From Microtetraspora sp. NBRC 13810 (lineage in GTDB: Bacteria > Actinomycetota > Actinomycetes > Streptosporangiales > Streptosporangiaceae): 64,000 nt of DNA. Location: NCBI RefSeq assembly GCF_030268685.1, contig NZ_BSRQ01000018.1:62001-126000 (forward strand), read 5' to 3'. Every line of letters begins with the position of its first letter. The first letter of the stretch is position 1. Below the pieces are notes generated by a model, which had not been told where the DNA came from, made no database searches, and saw nothing but the letters and a program-made list of their open reading frames with translations. Below are positions 1 to 8,100 of the stretch, in pieces. Position numbers and translations under genes: made by a program.

Positions 1-81
1 CAGCGCTTCCCCGAACTCCACAGCGCTGGCGGGGACCGGGTACGGGCGCGGCGCCGGCCCCAGCGGCTGACTTGACGACAT
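1..81 (-). CDS. N-terminus of an unknown protein, cut by the window edge
   Basis: Only the first 27 codons are visible, read leftward from an ATG at 81; the protein begins MSSSQPLGPAPRPYP. A Shine-Dalgarno AAGGAG about 9 nt upstream on the minus strand decides the start. The visible part is Pro/Ala-rich and matches no family I recognise. The gene is divergent from the membrane protein gene at 295, so bases 82-294 are probably a shared promoter region. Confidence 0.55.
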   Translation of the reverse strand, partial: MSSSQPLGPAPRPYPVPASAVEFGEAL

Positions 82-294
82 CGTTCGTGACTCCTTGCGG
101 CTGCTCGTGCGCATTGTGCGAGCAACCATGATGCCCGCGCGGGTCGTGCCCTCGCCCCGGCTTTCCGTGCCCGCCCCCGGAATTCCGGGAAAGCGCCCCG
201 GAATCCCGGATTCGTCGCCGGAACCATCACCCACTGTGACTGTGATGCCACGACGCGGGGACAGGCCCCGCGCCCCGGCACGAACGGAGCACGC

Positions 295-1041
295 ATGCCG
301 GATATCTTTCTCGGATGGTGGCGCGCGCGGACGGTGCGGCCACTGCTGTGGTGGACGCTCGGCGTCATCGGCTCTCTTCTGCCCGTCCCGCAGCACCTGG
401 TGCTCGCGCTGATCGTGTGGCTGGGGGTCGCGCTCACGATCACGGTCAGGCGCATCCGCGAGTCCGGCCGTCAAGCTCTCGACACGGCCGGGCGGGTACG
501 GGTCATCGCCGATCGGATCGCCGACGCCGTCACCGGCCGCGTCCGCCACACCGGCCCGCCGCCGGCGCGCGACTACGGGCACCCCGCAGCCGCGGCCGGC
601 TACGCCTCGCCCGCGCCCGAGCTTCCGCGGGTGGCGGTGTACTGCCCCGGCGTCCTGCTCGCCGCCGTGAGGGCGGTGTTGGCCGCCGAAGGCATCCCCA
701 CCCACAGCGGACCCGCGCCGGCTGAGTGCGCGCAGCTACTCACCCGGCACGGCATCGCACTGCTACCCGGCGCGCCCGGCCCCACCGCCCGCACCCTGGC
801 CGGCCTGCGCCCAGGTGCGGCCCGCCCCTACCGCGCCGCACCTCCGGCACTGCTGGCCGCAGCAATCGCGGCCATCCTCGCCGCCGACGGGGTACTACCG
901 GCCCGGCTGCACCCCGCCGACGCCGACGCGCTCACCGCCGACACCGCCGCGCTACTCGACGCGCTCGATATCGTGCCGCACCCCGGCGCTGGACCATCGC
1001 AGGCGTGGCCCGTCCTGGCCGACATCGCCGGCGGCTGGTGA
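295..1041 (+). CDS. hypothetical membrane-anchored protein, 248 aa
   Basis: I do not recognise a family. Residues about 17-50 form one or two hydrophobic segments (WWTLGVIGSLLP, then LVLALIVWLGVALTI), followed by a basic stretch (RRIRES) that should lie inside the cell. The rest is Ala/Pro-rich with two similar halves (each has an LLAAAxxAxLAADG-like stretch, near residues 120 and 187), which suggests a duplicated small helical domain. The ATG at 295 is preceded by CGGAGC at a good distance. Such short N-terminal anchors followed by an A/P-rich region are common among accessory genes of actinomycete integrative elements, but nothing here proves that. Confidence 0.6.
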   Translation: MPDIFLGWWRARTVRPLLWWTLGVIGSLLPVPQHLVLALIVWLGVALTITVRRIRESGRQALDTAGRVRVIADRIADAVTGRVRHTGPPPARDYGHPAAAAGYASPAPELPRVAVYCPGVLLAAVRAVLAAEGIPTHSGPAPAECAQLLTRHGIALLPGAPGPTARTLAGLRPGAARPYRAAPPALLAAAIAAILAADGVLPARLHPADADALTADTAALLDALDIVPHPGAGPSQAWPVLADIAGGW

Positions 1042-1224
1042 TGCGCACAGGCGATTCGCGCTGTTCCTGGAAGGAATGACTTCCGCTGATGTAGTTCTTG
1101 ACGAAACGGGCCATCGGATGTGAGCTGACCGCCCACGCGTGGGTGACGCGGCATCGTGAAGAGCTTCATTGACCAGTCGGGCCTCGCCCTCTGGACGCCG
1201 GCACATCCGCCACCAGGCGTTTAT

Positions 1225-1255
1225 CTCAGTAGTTACCGGCTACTCGGAGTAGTCC
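1225..1255. repeat. AGTAG-motif repeat, copy 1
   Basis: The stretch reads CTCAGTAGTTA, four bases, CTACTC, three bases, then AGTAGTCC. It thus holds three AGTAG words in alternating orientation. The same architecture recurs at 1652-1682, on the other side of the 79-aa gene at 1317-1556. It looks like a protein-binding array rather than coding sequence. Confidence 0.5.
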
Positions 1256-1316
1256 AAGACTGTGGCGCCCTCGAAGTAAAGCCCGGTCACCGAGGACAAC
1301 TACACCGGGATTCAAT

Positions 1317-1556
1317 CTATTGGTCGGGCAGAACGTCAACGCCGCCCCCGTCGAGTCCGACATATACCATCAGCTGCATGATCTCATTGATGGCGTCGAA
1401 AGTGGCGGGATCGTTGGGGTCCAGCCTTACGGACCAATGCCGGTCATCGGTGGTATTGGTCATCCCCCATCTTTTGAAGGTGTCCACCTGCTGTTGAACA
1501 TACTCCGGCTCTACTTGGGTGTTAGTCGTGGCCAACACCAGCACCTTGAAGGTCAT
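1317..1556 (-). CDS. hypothetical protein, 79 aa
   Basis: The protein begins MTFKVLVLATTNTQ and ends GGGVDVLPDQ. Alternating hydrophobic and polar residues suggest a small alpha/beta fold, and the composition (acidic, with many Thr, Asn and Gln) looks like a real cytoplasmic protein rather than a GC-driven shadow. The codons are less GC-biased than those of the flanking core genes. No Shine-Dalgarno is evident before the ATG at 1556, so it may be leaderless. It is flanked on both sides by the AGTAG repeats, which may be its operators. No family recognised. Confidence 0.5.
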   Translation of the reverse strand: MTFKVLVLATTNTQVEPEYVQQQVDTFKRWGMTNTTDDRHWSVRLDPNDPATFDAINEIMQLMVYVGLDGGGVDVLPDQ

Positions 1557-2252
1557 GATCTAGTTCTACGCCACAGCTGCGAAGAGGTCAACGGCGGCCA
1601 GGTCCACGGCCGGGGCCGGGGCCGGCCGGATAGCCGAGTCGGACAATGTCCCTCAGTAGTTAGCCACTACTCCTCGTAGTTCGGGCGACCTGCGAAAACG
1701 AACTAATTTGCAGTTTGTACGGAGAAGAAACGTCGACATGATTTGTTTACCAGTCTCAGATGGCTCTCTCGAGTTGTGTTGGTGGGACAGTCCGGCAAGG
1801 GACGGAACGGCACCGCCACCTCTGCGGCCATGCGCCTCATTGAAATAACCACTGAGCTTGCGCCGGTTACTCGGATCGGTGTCAGCGCTCTGTGTGCGTG
1901 ATTTGGGAAACGTACGGCGGGCCAGGCCGGTCGGGCGGAAGCGAAGAGGTCGGTTGCCATTGCCGGATCTCCCTTGAGAGGGAGAACACGCGGGCTTGTC
2001 CGAGGTAGGCGTGGGTGAGGCAGGAGATGTTCCGGGAGGGGCCCAGACGATCTCGTAGCCGGCCCGCGAGGCACGCCGGAGGGAATGATTTCCAGGGAGA
2101 TGGATGGGAGCGGCATGCCCTCCAGGAGCTGGCCCGGTTGGCCCGCCATGACCTGGTCGTCGGCGATTCGATGGTGAAGGACGGACTCCTCCATGAGGAT
2201 GGCGAACCGACCGTCTCCCTCGAACCACGGACATCAGCCGGAGAAGTCAGAA
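1557..2252. other. gene-poor stretch without a convincing gene
   Basis: Open frames exist on both strands, but all are Arg/Pro/Ser-rich, unlike conserved proteins, and none has a good ribosome binding site. The stretch holds the second AGTAG repeat (1652-1682). Base composition from about 1680 to 1880 is clearly lower in GC than the core genes. It may be decayed or recently acquired DNA to the left of the tRNA operon. Confidence 0.4.
1652..1682. repeat. AGTAG-motif repeat, copy 2
   Basis: This is the second copy of the element at 1225-1255: CTCAGTAGTTA, four bases, CTACTC, then a third GTAGT word. The first 11 bases and the CTACTC block are identical in both copies while the spacers differ, as expected for conserved protein-contact sites. 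It lies about 100 bp upstream of the 79-aa gene start. Confidence 0.5.
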
Positions 2253-2285
2253 GGCCGCCAACGCCCGAAGTGGGCTTTGGCGGCC
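2253..2285 (-). terminator. hairpin terminator of the tRNA operon
   Basis: GGCCGCCAA (2253-2261) pairs with TTGGCGGCC (2277-2285), with a further CGCCC/GGGC pairing inside. On the minus strand the hairpin is followed by TTCT. It lies 39 bp beyond the 3' end of the tRNA-Val gene, the last tRNA of the operon. Confidence 0.65.
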
Positions 2286-2323
2286 GTTTGACCAGGTCAG
2301 CCCATAGGTGCTATGGGCAGTGG

Positions 2324-2395
2324 TGGGCGATACTGGGATTGAACCAGTGGCCTCTACCGTGTCAAGGTAGCGCTCTCCCACTGAGCTAATCGCCC
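2324..2395 (-). tRNA. tRNA-Val (GAC)
   Basis: The acceptor stem GGGCGAT pairs with ATCGCCC, with discriminator A. The anticodon loop TTGACAC gives anticodon GAC, and the T-loop TTCAATC is standard. CCA is not encoded. It is the last gene of a four-tRNA operon on the minus strand. Confidence 0.93.
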
Positions 2396-2405
2396 CGGTA
2401 AACAG

Positions 2406-2478
2406 AGCGGACGACGGGATTCGAACCCGCGACCCTCACCTTGGCAAGGTGATGCTCTACCAGCTGAGCCACGTCCGC
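2406..2478 (-). tRNA. tRNA-Gly (GCC), copy 1
   Basis: The acceptor stem GCGGACG pairs with CGTCCGC, with discriminator T. The anticodon loop TTGCCAA gives GCC for glycine, and the T-arm carries GGTTCGAATC. The gene is identical over its full 73 nt to the second tRNA-Gly gene at 2635-2707. Confidence 0.93.
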
Positions 2479-2551
2479 GTGATCGCTTCGGGCTTGGAGG
2501 CCCTTGGCGTCTGCCTTACTTTAGCGGATTCCGGAAGGTCCGGAGTCCTTG

Positions 2552-2622
2552 AGGTGGAGACGGGATTTGAACCCGTGTACGCGGCTTTGCAGGCCGCTGC
2601 CTCGCCTCTCGGCCACTCCACC
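2552..2622 (-). tRNA. tRNA-Cys (GCA)
   Basis: The acceptor stem GGTGGAG pairs with CTCCACC, and discriminator T (U73) is typical of tRNA-Cys. The anticodon loop CTGCAAA gives GCA. It lies between the two tRNA-Gly genes. Confidence 0.93.
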
Positions 2623-2634
2623 GGGATGAACCCG

Positions 2635-2707
2635 AGCGGACGACGGGATTCGAACCCGCGACCCTCACCTTGGCAAGGTGATGCTCTACCAGCTGAGCCA
2701 CGTCCGC
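2635..2707 (-). tRNA. tRNA-Gly (GCC), copy 2
   Basis: This is the first tRNA of the minus-strand operon and an exact copy of the gene at 2406-2478, including a few flanking bases. The Gly-Cys-Val order is common in actinobacteria; here an extra Gly copy sits between Cys and Val. Confidence 0.93.
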
Positions 2708-2780
2708 GTGCGGCCGGTGAACCGGCCCACGTGGAAACCTTATCGTCATCTCGGACCACGCCACGCCATCGCCATGCGGA

Positions 2781-5700
2781 TCAGCTCCTAATTACCCGCA
2801 CGTCGTCGCTCCTGACGAACATGACCCGGTGCCCGAACTGGATCTGGTGATAGGTCAGGCCGCCGCGCACGATGACGTGCCGGGCCGGGTCGAAGGTGGC
2901 CGCCCGCAGGTAAGAGGCGTCGACGGTGAGGCCGACGGTGTAGTGCTGGCCCGCGGCGAACCTGTACTGCAACGGCACCAGCTTCTGCACCGGGACGCCC
3001 TGCGGGTAGGCGGACGCCTCGGGATAGGCCCTGCCGTACAGGGGGACCGAGGTGAGGCCGGGGCGCGGGGTGACGATCCGGCCGCCGGCCGGGACAGCCG
3101 TCCGGGCGCCGGGCGGGTTGTGGAACCACGCCCGCCGCCCCAGGTACCAGATCGCGGTCCACTCGCCGCGCTGACCGGCCAGGACGTACTTCTGCCCGGT
3201 CGAGGCGCGGGCCGCGTGGTCGTACACGCTGCGGGTGGAGCCGCCGCCCGGGTGCTTGCCCTCGTCCCTGACCAGGGGCGCGTCGTGGCTGGGCGCGTCG
3301 TGCAGCCAGACGGACGCCGCGCCGCCGCTCGGGCACACCCGCTCCGGCCGCCTGCCGCTGCACCCGGTGAACGTGGGGCGGTGCGTGTCGAAGTCCGGCG
3401 CGATCATGATCGCGCGGGGTCCGGACGGCTCCGCCGCCCGTATCCGGTACCCGGCCGGGACGTGCATCCCCGGCTCGGCCACGTCCGCCGAGGGCGGGCG
3501 CGGCGGCGGTCTGAGCGGCATGATCGGCCGCGGCGGCGGGCTCGCCGGCGTGTCGTGCCTCGGGCGCGGGACGGGGTCCAGCGACGTGTCATGCCGGGGC
3601 CGGGGCACCGTGTCCAGCGACGACGCGTGCCGGGGCCGGGGTGCCGTGTCGAGCGAGGTGCCGTGCCGGGGACGCGGGACGGTGTCGAGCGAGGTGCCGT
3701 GGCGCGGGCGCGGGACGGTGTCCAGGGACGATCCGTGGCGCGGGCGGGGGGCGGTGTCCATGGATGTGGCGTGGCGGGGGCGGGGGGCCGGGCTCGTGGC
3801 CTCGTCCTGGGGCGGGCTGGACGGCGGGTTCGACGTGGTGCCGGCGGAGGACCCGGGCGTGGCGCTCAAAGGGGTGGCGCCCGGCGGTGGCGCCGCAGGC
3901 GTGCCCGGGTCCGGGTCAGGGGCCGTCGCTCCGGCGCTGAAGGGGTGGATGGCCGTGCCCGCTGTGCCGACGGCCGCTGCGCCGAGGGCCGTCCGGGGAG
4001 AGGTGGGAGGGGAGGCGGTGAGGGGTGTCCGGGAGGAGGTGGGGTGAGAGGCGGCGAGGATCGTCCGGAAGGAGACGGGGCGGGAGGCCGCGAGATGCGC
4101 GGGGCTGCCGGACCGTGGTCGCTCCGGGACGGTCGCGGCCGACGGGGTCTGCGCGGCCAACAGCGGGTGCGCGGCCGACGGGGGGTGGGAGTCCGACCGG
4201 GGGTGTGCGTTCAGGGGTGGGTGGGCGGTGGTGGTGTGGGGTGGGTGGGGGGTCGCGTCGACGGGGGCGGCCAGGTGGCGGGTGGGGGTGGGTCTGAGGG
4301 GGGCGCCGAGGAGGCGGAAGTAGTGGGCCCAGTCCCAGTACGGGCCGGGGTCCTCGTGCATGCCCTGGACCTCGGAGGGGGTGGTGCCGGGCACGTTGTC
4401 GTGGCCGAGGATGTGCGCGCGGTCCAGCGGGATCCGGTACTTCCCGGCGAGATGACGCACCAGCTTCGCCGACGCGCGGTACATCGCCTCGGTGTACCAG
4501 GCGCCTCCCTGGGCGAGGTACCCCTCGTGCTCCAGGCCGATCGATCGCGCGTTGACGTACCAGTTGCCGCTGTGCCAGCCGATGTCACGGGTCCGCAGGT
4601 GCTGGGCGATCTGCCCGTCGCGGGAGCGCAGGGTGTAGTGCCAGCTCACGTAGGAGGGGTTCTTGCTCAGCCGGGTCATGGTGTCGTAGGTGGTCTCGCC
4701 GTCGTGGACGATGATGTAGTCGATCTCCCGGGGGCCGCGCAGCCGGTCGTGGTTGCCGTACCTGCCCTTGCCGAGCTTCTCGTACGCGCCGGGCATCCAT
4801 TCGCACGACACCGACGCGGGACACTCGGCCTGCCCGCTCCCGGACCGGTCGGGCGCCGGGGTCCTGCTCGCCGCCCGCAGCCCGGGGGCCGGCGCGAGCC
4901 GTACGGCGTGGCCGTCGTCGGTGGTCGCCTGCATCCCCGACCTGATCAGCGCGTAGACCTCCTCGGCGAATCCGGAGCGCCGGGCAGGCTCGCCGGTCGG
5001 GGAGGCGTAGGCGGCGACGGCGTCGTACCACCGGGCGGGGTCGGCGGAGAGCGGCCCGCCGAGCCGCCGCTGGTGCTCGGCGAGAAGCGCCGCGCCGCCC
5101 CGGATGTTGGCCGCCGGATCGGACCGGAGTACGGCCGAGTCGAGCCCGGTGATCCGCGCCGCCCGCATGACGTTGTCCACCTGGGGAACCATCCCGGTGG
5201 CCGCCTCCCGCGACGCGCCCGCCCCGTGCCGGACGCCGGCCACCCGGGCGGCGCCGGACAGCGCGCGGCGGGCGGAGCCGGGGTGCGGGAAGGGGGCGGA
5301 GAGGGGGGCGGATCCTCGGTGGGGGGTGGAGTCGTGGCCGGGGTCCAGGAGGGAGGCGGAGCCGGGGGAGTGGAGGGTCAGGCGTGGGCGGCTGTCGTCG
5401 CCGCGCGGGTCCTCGGTCCCGTCGTGGTGGTGGCCGTGGGGGTGCGCGGCGTGCCGCGGGGGTGCGGTCGTGAGGTGCATCGGGCCGTAGCCGCCCGCGG
5501 TGCTGGGCAGCCCGCCGTGGGTGTCCCAGCGCGACTCCAGGTAGGAGACGGCGAGCAGCACGCTCTCCGGCACGCCGTACGCCCGCGCGGCCCGCGCGTA
5601 GTCGGCCTGCCGGGCGGACCCGGCGTCCCCGGCGGACCCCGCGGACCCGCCGGACCCGGCGGCGTCGGAGGGGACATGCGCGGAGGCGGTGGGATGCGCG

Positions 5701-5810
5701 GAGGCGGTGGGAAGGGCGGGCAGGGCGTGGGCGGGCGGGGTGATGGCGAGGTCGGCGACGGCGAGAGTGACGGCGAGAGTGACGGCGGCGGACGGCGATC
5801 CGGAACGCAT
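2781..5810 (-). CDS. secreted N-acetylmuramoyl-L-alanine amidase with lysozyme-like N-terminus, 1009 aa
   Basis: It probably cleaves the amide bond between muramic acid and the stem peptide of peptidoglycan outside the cell. Residues 1-29 are a signal peptide ending AHA. Residues about 67-290 hold two blocks typical of transglycosylase/lysozyme-like folds (ESVLLAVSYLESRWD; NIRGGAALLAEHQRRLG). The Amidase_2 domain covers about 335-500, with likely zinc ligands H369 (IIVHDGE) and H470 (ILGHDNVPG). A long Pro/Ser/Thr-rich linker follows, with six to seven copies of a 12-residue repeat (PRPRHGTSLDTV), then a C-terminal part (about 790-1009) with SH3-like spacing. The ATG at 5810 has GAGGAG seven bases upstream. 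The gene is unusually long for this family because of the linker. Confidence 0.85.
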   Translation of the reverse strand: MRSGSPSAAVTLAVTLAVADLAITPPAHALPALPTASAHPTASAHVPSDAAGSGGSAGSAGDAGSARQADYARAARAYGVPESVLLAVSYLESRWDTHGGLPSTAGGYGPMHLTTAPPRHAAHPHGHHHDGTEDPRGDDSRPRLTLHSPGSASLLDPGHDSTPHRGSAPLSAPFPHPGSARRALSGAARVAGVRHGAGASREAATGMVPQVDNVMRAARITGLDSAVLRSDPAANIRGGAALLAEHQRRLGGPLSADPARWYDAVAAYASPTGEPARRSGFAEEVYALIRSGMQATTDDGHAVRLAPAPGLRAASRTPAPDRSGSGQAECPASVSCEWMPGAYEKLGKGRYGNHDRLRGPREIDYIIVHDGETTYDTMTRLSKNPSYVSWHYTLRSRDGQIAQHLRTRDIGWHSGNWYVNARSIGLEHEGYLAQGGAWYTEAMYRASAKLVRHLAGKYRIPLDRAHILGHDNVPGTTPSEVQGMHEDPGPYWDWAHYFRLLGAPLRPTPTRHLAAPVDATPHPPHTTTAHPPLNAHPRSDSHPPSAAHPLLAAQTPSAATVPERPRSGSPAHLAASRPVSFRTILAASHPTSSRTPLTASPPTSPRTALGAAAVGTAGTAIHPFSAGATAPDPDPGTPAAPPPGATPLSATPGSSAGTTSNPPSSPPQDEATSPAPRPRHATSMDTAPRPRHGSSLDTVPRPRHGTSLDTVPRPRHGTSLDTAPRPRHASSLDTVPRPRHDTSLDPVPRPRHDTPASPPPRPIMPLRPPPRPPSADVAEPGMHVPAGYRIRAAEPSGPRAIMIAPDFDTHRPTFTGCSGRRPERVCPSGGAASVWLHDAPSHDAPLVRDEGKHPGGGSTRSVYDHAARASTGQKYVLAGQRGEWTAIWYLGRRAWFHNPPGARTAVPAGGRIVTPRPGLTSVPLYGRAYPEASAYPQGVPVQKLVPLQYRFAAGQHYTVGLTVDASYLRAATFDPARHVIVRGGLTYHQIQFGHRVMFVRSDDVRVIRS
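3550..3789 (-). repeat. 36-bp tandem repeat inside the amidase gene
   Basis: Six full units and one partial unit each encode PRPRH(A/G/D)(T/S)S(L/M)D(T/P)(A/V). The period is exactly 36 bp, so copy-number change keeps the frame. The units differ by silent and conservative changes, so the array is not a very recent expansion. Confidence 0.8.
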
Positions 5811-5990
5811 AGAGTTACTCCTCGAATGCTCTTCGCTGCATAGAGTAACCGGTTGCGGGCGATGTCCCTTTTAGGCGAGGAACCTCGGCGAGCCGTCAAG
5901 GAGGATCGGTATGCAAAACACGCGGCGTTCTGCCCGAATTCGGGCAGAAAAGTTGTTGATCGCTACTTCGGCTGCGTAAGGTCCTGCTCT

Positions 5991-6266
5991 GTGACCGTGA
6001 CGCGGCATCCTCATCAGGATCTGATCATCCACCTCACCAGGACGAGCGCGCTCGGCCCCGGTGAGGCGGCGCGGGTCGTGGCCGATGTGCTGACCTACTT
6101 CTCCGAGGGCACGGAGGCGTTCGTTCGCCGCCGGCACGGGGAGTTGAAGTCCGGCGGGCTGACCAACGAGGAGATCTTCCGACGGATCTCCGCGGAACTG
6201 CCGTCCAGGCGGGTCGCGGCACCGGAGCTGTCCGTGCGGCAGCTCCGCAGGATCGTTTACGGGTAA
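5991..6266 (+). CDS. small conserved-looking protein coupled to glmS, 91 aa
   Basis: From GTG at 5991 the protein begins MTVTRHPHQDLIIHLTRTSAL and has a helical, charged composition (FSEGTEAFVRRRHGELKSGG; LTNEEIFRRISAELPSRRV). Its TAA stop is part of TAAGGAG, which is the Shine-Dalgarno of glmS, so the two genes are translationally coupled. No domain recognised; the repeated basic patches and C-terminal LSVRQLRRIVYG could bind nucleic acid or a partner protein. Longer starts exist upstream (to 5853), but the extra residues look random. Confidence 0.65.
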   Translation: MTVTRHPHQDLIIHLTRTSALGPGEAARVVADVLTYFSEGTEAFVRRRHGELKSGGLTNEEIFRRISAELPSRRVAAPELSVRQLRRIVYG

Positions 6267-6279
6267 GGAGCTCTATTCG

Positions 6280-8100
6280 ATGTGCGGAATTGTCGCCTAT
6301 GTGGGGCCGAAAGACGCTGCGCCGATCCTGCTGGAGGGGTTGCAGCGTCTTGAGTACCGCGGCTATGACTCTGCCGGTCTGGCCGTCGTCAACCGGGGGC
6401 TGAAGACGCGCAAGGTCAAGGGCAGGGTCGCCGACCTGGCCTCCGCCGTACCGGCGCGGTTCAAGGGCGGCATCGGCATCGGGCACACCCGCTGGGCCAC
6501 CCACGGCGTGCCCAGCGACCTCAACGCCCACCCGCACCTCGACGCCGCCGAGCGGATCGCGGTCGTGCACAACGGCATCATCGAGAACGCCGACGAGCTG
6601 CGCGCCAAGCTGACGGCCGACGGCGTCGACTTCGCCTCGGAGACCGACAGCGAGGTGCTCGCGCACCTGATCTCCCGCACCGTGAAGGACACCGACTCCC
6701 TGGAGGAGGCGGTCAGGACCGCGCTCAAGCTGGTCGTCGGCACGTACGGGATCGCCGTGGTGGACGCGGAGCGGTCCGGCGAGGTGGTCGTGGCGCGCAA
6801 CGGCAGCCCGATCGTGCTCGGCATCGGTGAGAAGGAGATGTTCGCCGCCTCCGACGTGGCCGCGCTGGTCCGGTACACCCGCCAGGTCGTGCACCTGGAG
6901 GACGGCGAGCTCGCGGTGCTGCGCGCGGACGGCTTCCACACCTTCACGATGGACGCCAGGGAGACGGCCAAGGTGCCGCTCACCGTGGACTGGGACGCGG
7001 GCCACTACGACACCGGCGGCTACGAGCACTACCTGCTCAAGGAGATCTCCGAGCAGCCGGACACGGTGGCCCGGACGCTGCGCGGCCGGATCGACGACCG
7101 CTTCCACATCGCCCACCTGGGCGGGCTCAACCTCACGCCGCACGAGACCCGGGCGTTCCGCCGGGTGAAGATCATCGGTTGCGGCTCCGCTTACTACTCC
7201 GGCCAGATCGGCGCCCAGCTCATCGAGGAGCTGGCCCGCATCCCGGCCGACGCCGAGCCCGCCAGCGAGTTCCGCTACCGCAACCCGGTGGTCGAGCACG
7301 ACACGCTCTACGTCGCGATCAGCCAGTCCGGCGAGACCTACGACACGCTGGCAGCCGTGCAGGAGCTCAAGCGCAAGGGCGGCCGGGTCCTCGGCATCGT
7401 CAACACGGTGGGCAGCGCGATCGCCCGGGAGTGCGACGGCGGCGTCTACCTGCACGCGGGGCCGGAGGTGTCGGTGGCCTCCACCAAGGCGTTCACCTCC
7501 ACGGCGGTGTCGTTCGCGCTGCTGGCCCTGCACTTCGGCCGGGTGCACGACCTGTCGCCGGCCGACGGCCGCCGGATCTGCGAGGCGCTGCGGCTGCTGC
7601 CCGGCCAGATCGCGCAGATCCTGGAGCTGGAGCCGAGGATCGCCGAGCTGGCCCGCAAGTACGCCGATCACCCCAGCATGATGTTCGTCGGCCGGGTCCG
7701 GGGCTATCCGGTGGCCAGGGAGGGCGCGCAGAAGCTCAAGGAGATCTCCTACGTGCACGCGGAGGCGTATCCCGCGAGCGAGCTCAAGCACGGCCCGCTG
7801 GCGCTGATCGGCCCGGACATGCCGACGGTGGCGATCGTCCCCGACGACGAACTGCTGGACAAGAACCTCACCACGCTGGGCGAGATCCGGGCCCGCGGCG
7901 GCCGGGTGCTCATGGTGGGCCACCGCGAGGCCGACCCCAGGCTGGCCGACGACTGCATCGTGGTGCCCAAGAGCGAGGTCGAGCTGGACCCGATCCTGCT
8001 GACGCTGCCGCTCCAGCTCTTCGCCTACCACGCGGCCGTGGCGCTGGGCCGCGACGTGGACAAGCCGCGCAACCTCGCCAAGAGCGTCACGGTGGAGTAG
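6280..8100 (+). CDS. glmS: glutamine-fructose-6-phosphate aminotransferase (isomerizing), 606 aa
   Basis: It makes glucosamine-6-phosphate from fructose-6-phosphate and glutamine, the first step toward UDP-GlcNAc and the cell wall. The start MCGIVAYVG gives the catalytic Cys2 of the class II glutaminase domain (about 1-230). Two SIS sugar-isomerase domains follow (about 285-425 and 455-600), with ISQSGETYDTL and SELKHGPLALI. The C-terminus LAKSVTVE matches the family exactly. Length is normal. AAGGAG lies nine bases before the ATG. The stop codon directly abuts the stop of the convergent P450 gene, with no base between them. No glmS ribozyme is seen. Confidence 0.97.
   Translation: MCGIVAYVGPKDAAPILLEGLQRLEYRGYDSAGLAVVNRGLKTRKVKGRVADLASAVPARFKGGIGIGHTRWATHGVPSDLNAHPHLDAAERIAVVHNGIIENADELRAKLTADGVDFASETDSEVLAHLISRTVKDTDSLEEAVRTALKLVVGTYGIAVVDAERSGEVVVARNGSPIVLGIGEKEMFAASDVAALVRYTRQVVHLEDGELAVLRADGFHTFTMDARETAKVPLTVDWDAGHYDTGGYEHYLLKEISEQPDTVARTLRGRIDDRFHIAHLGGLNLTPHETRAFRRVKIIGCGSAYYSGQIGAQLIEELARIPADAEPASEFRYRNPVVEHDTLYVAISQSGETYDTLAAVQELKRKGGRVLGIVNTVGSAIARECDGGVYLHAGPEVSVASTKAFTSTAVSFALLALHFGRVHDLSPADGRRICEALRLLPGQIAQILELEPRIAELARKYADHPSMMFVGRVRGYPVAREGAQKLKEISYVHAEAYPASELKHGPLALIGPDMPTVAIVPDDELLDKNLTTLGEIRARGGRVLMVGHREADPRLADDCIVVPKSEVELDPILLTLPLQLFAYHAAVALGRDVDKPRNLAKSVTVE

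Noticed and set aside
1653-2234. A 193-codon minus-strand frame in the gene-poor stretch
   Set aside because: Arg/Pro/Ser-rich sequence with no recognisable fold and no ribosome binding site; overlapping frames of equal length exist.
1-2395. An integrative element inserted at the 3' end of tRNA-Val
   Set aside because: The left region is atypical, but the operon terminator lies intact 39 bp beyond the tRNA and no integrase, excisionase or att duplicate is visible in the window.
2829-5843. A 1004-codon open frame on the plus strand opposite the amidase gene
   Set aside because: It is the antisense shadow of the amidase: Gly/Arg/Val-rich, no domains, no ribosome binding site, and the minus frame has clear enzyme motifs. 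Similar long shadows opposite glmS, nrdA, glgC and the mtn genes were dismissed for the same reason.
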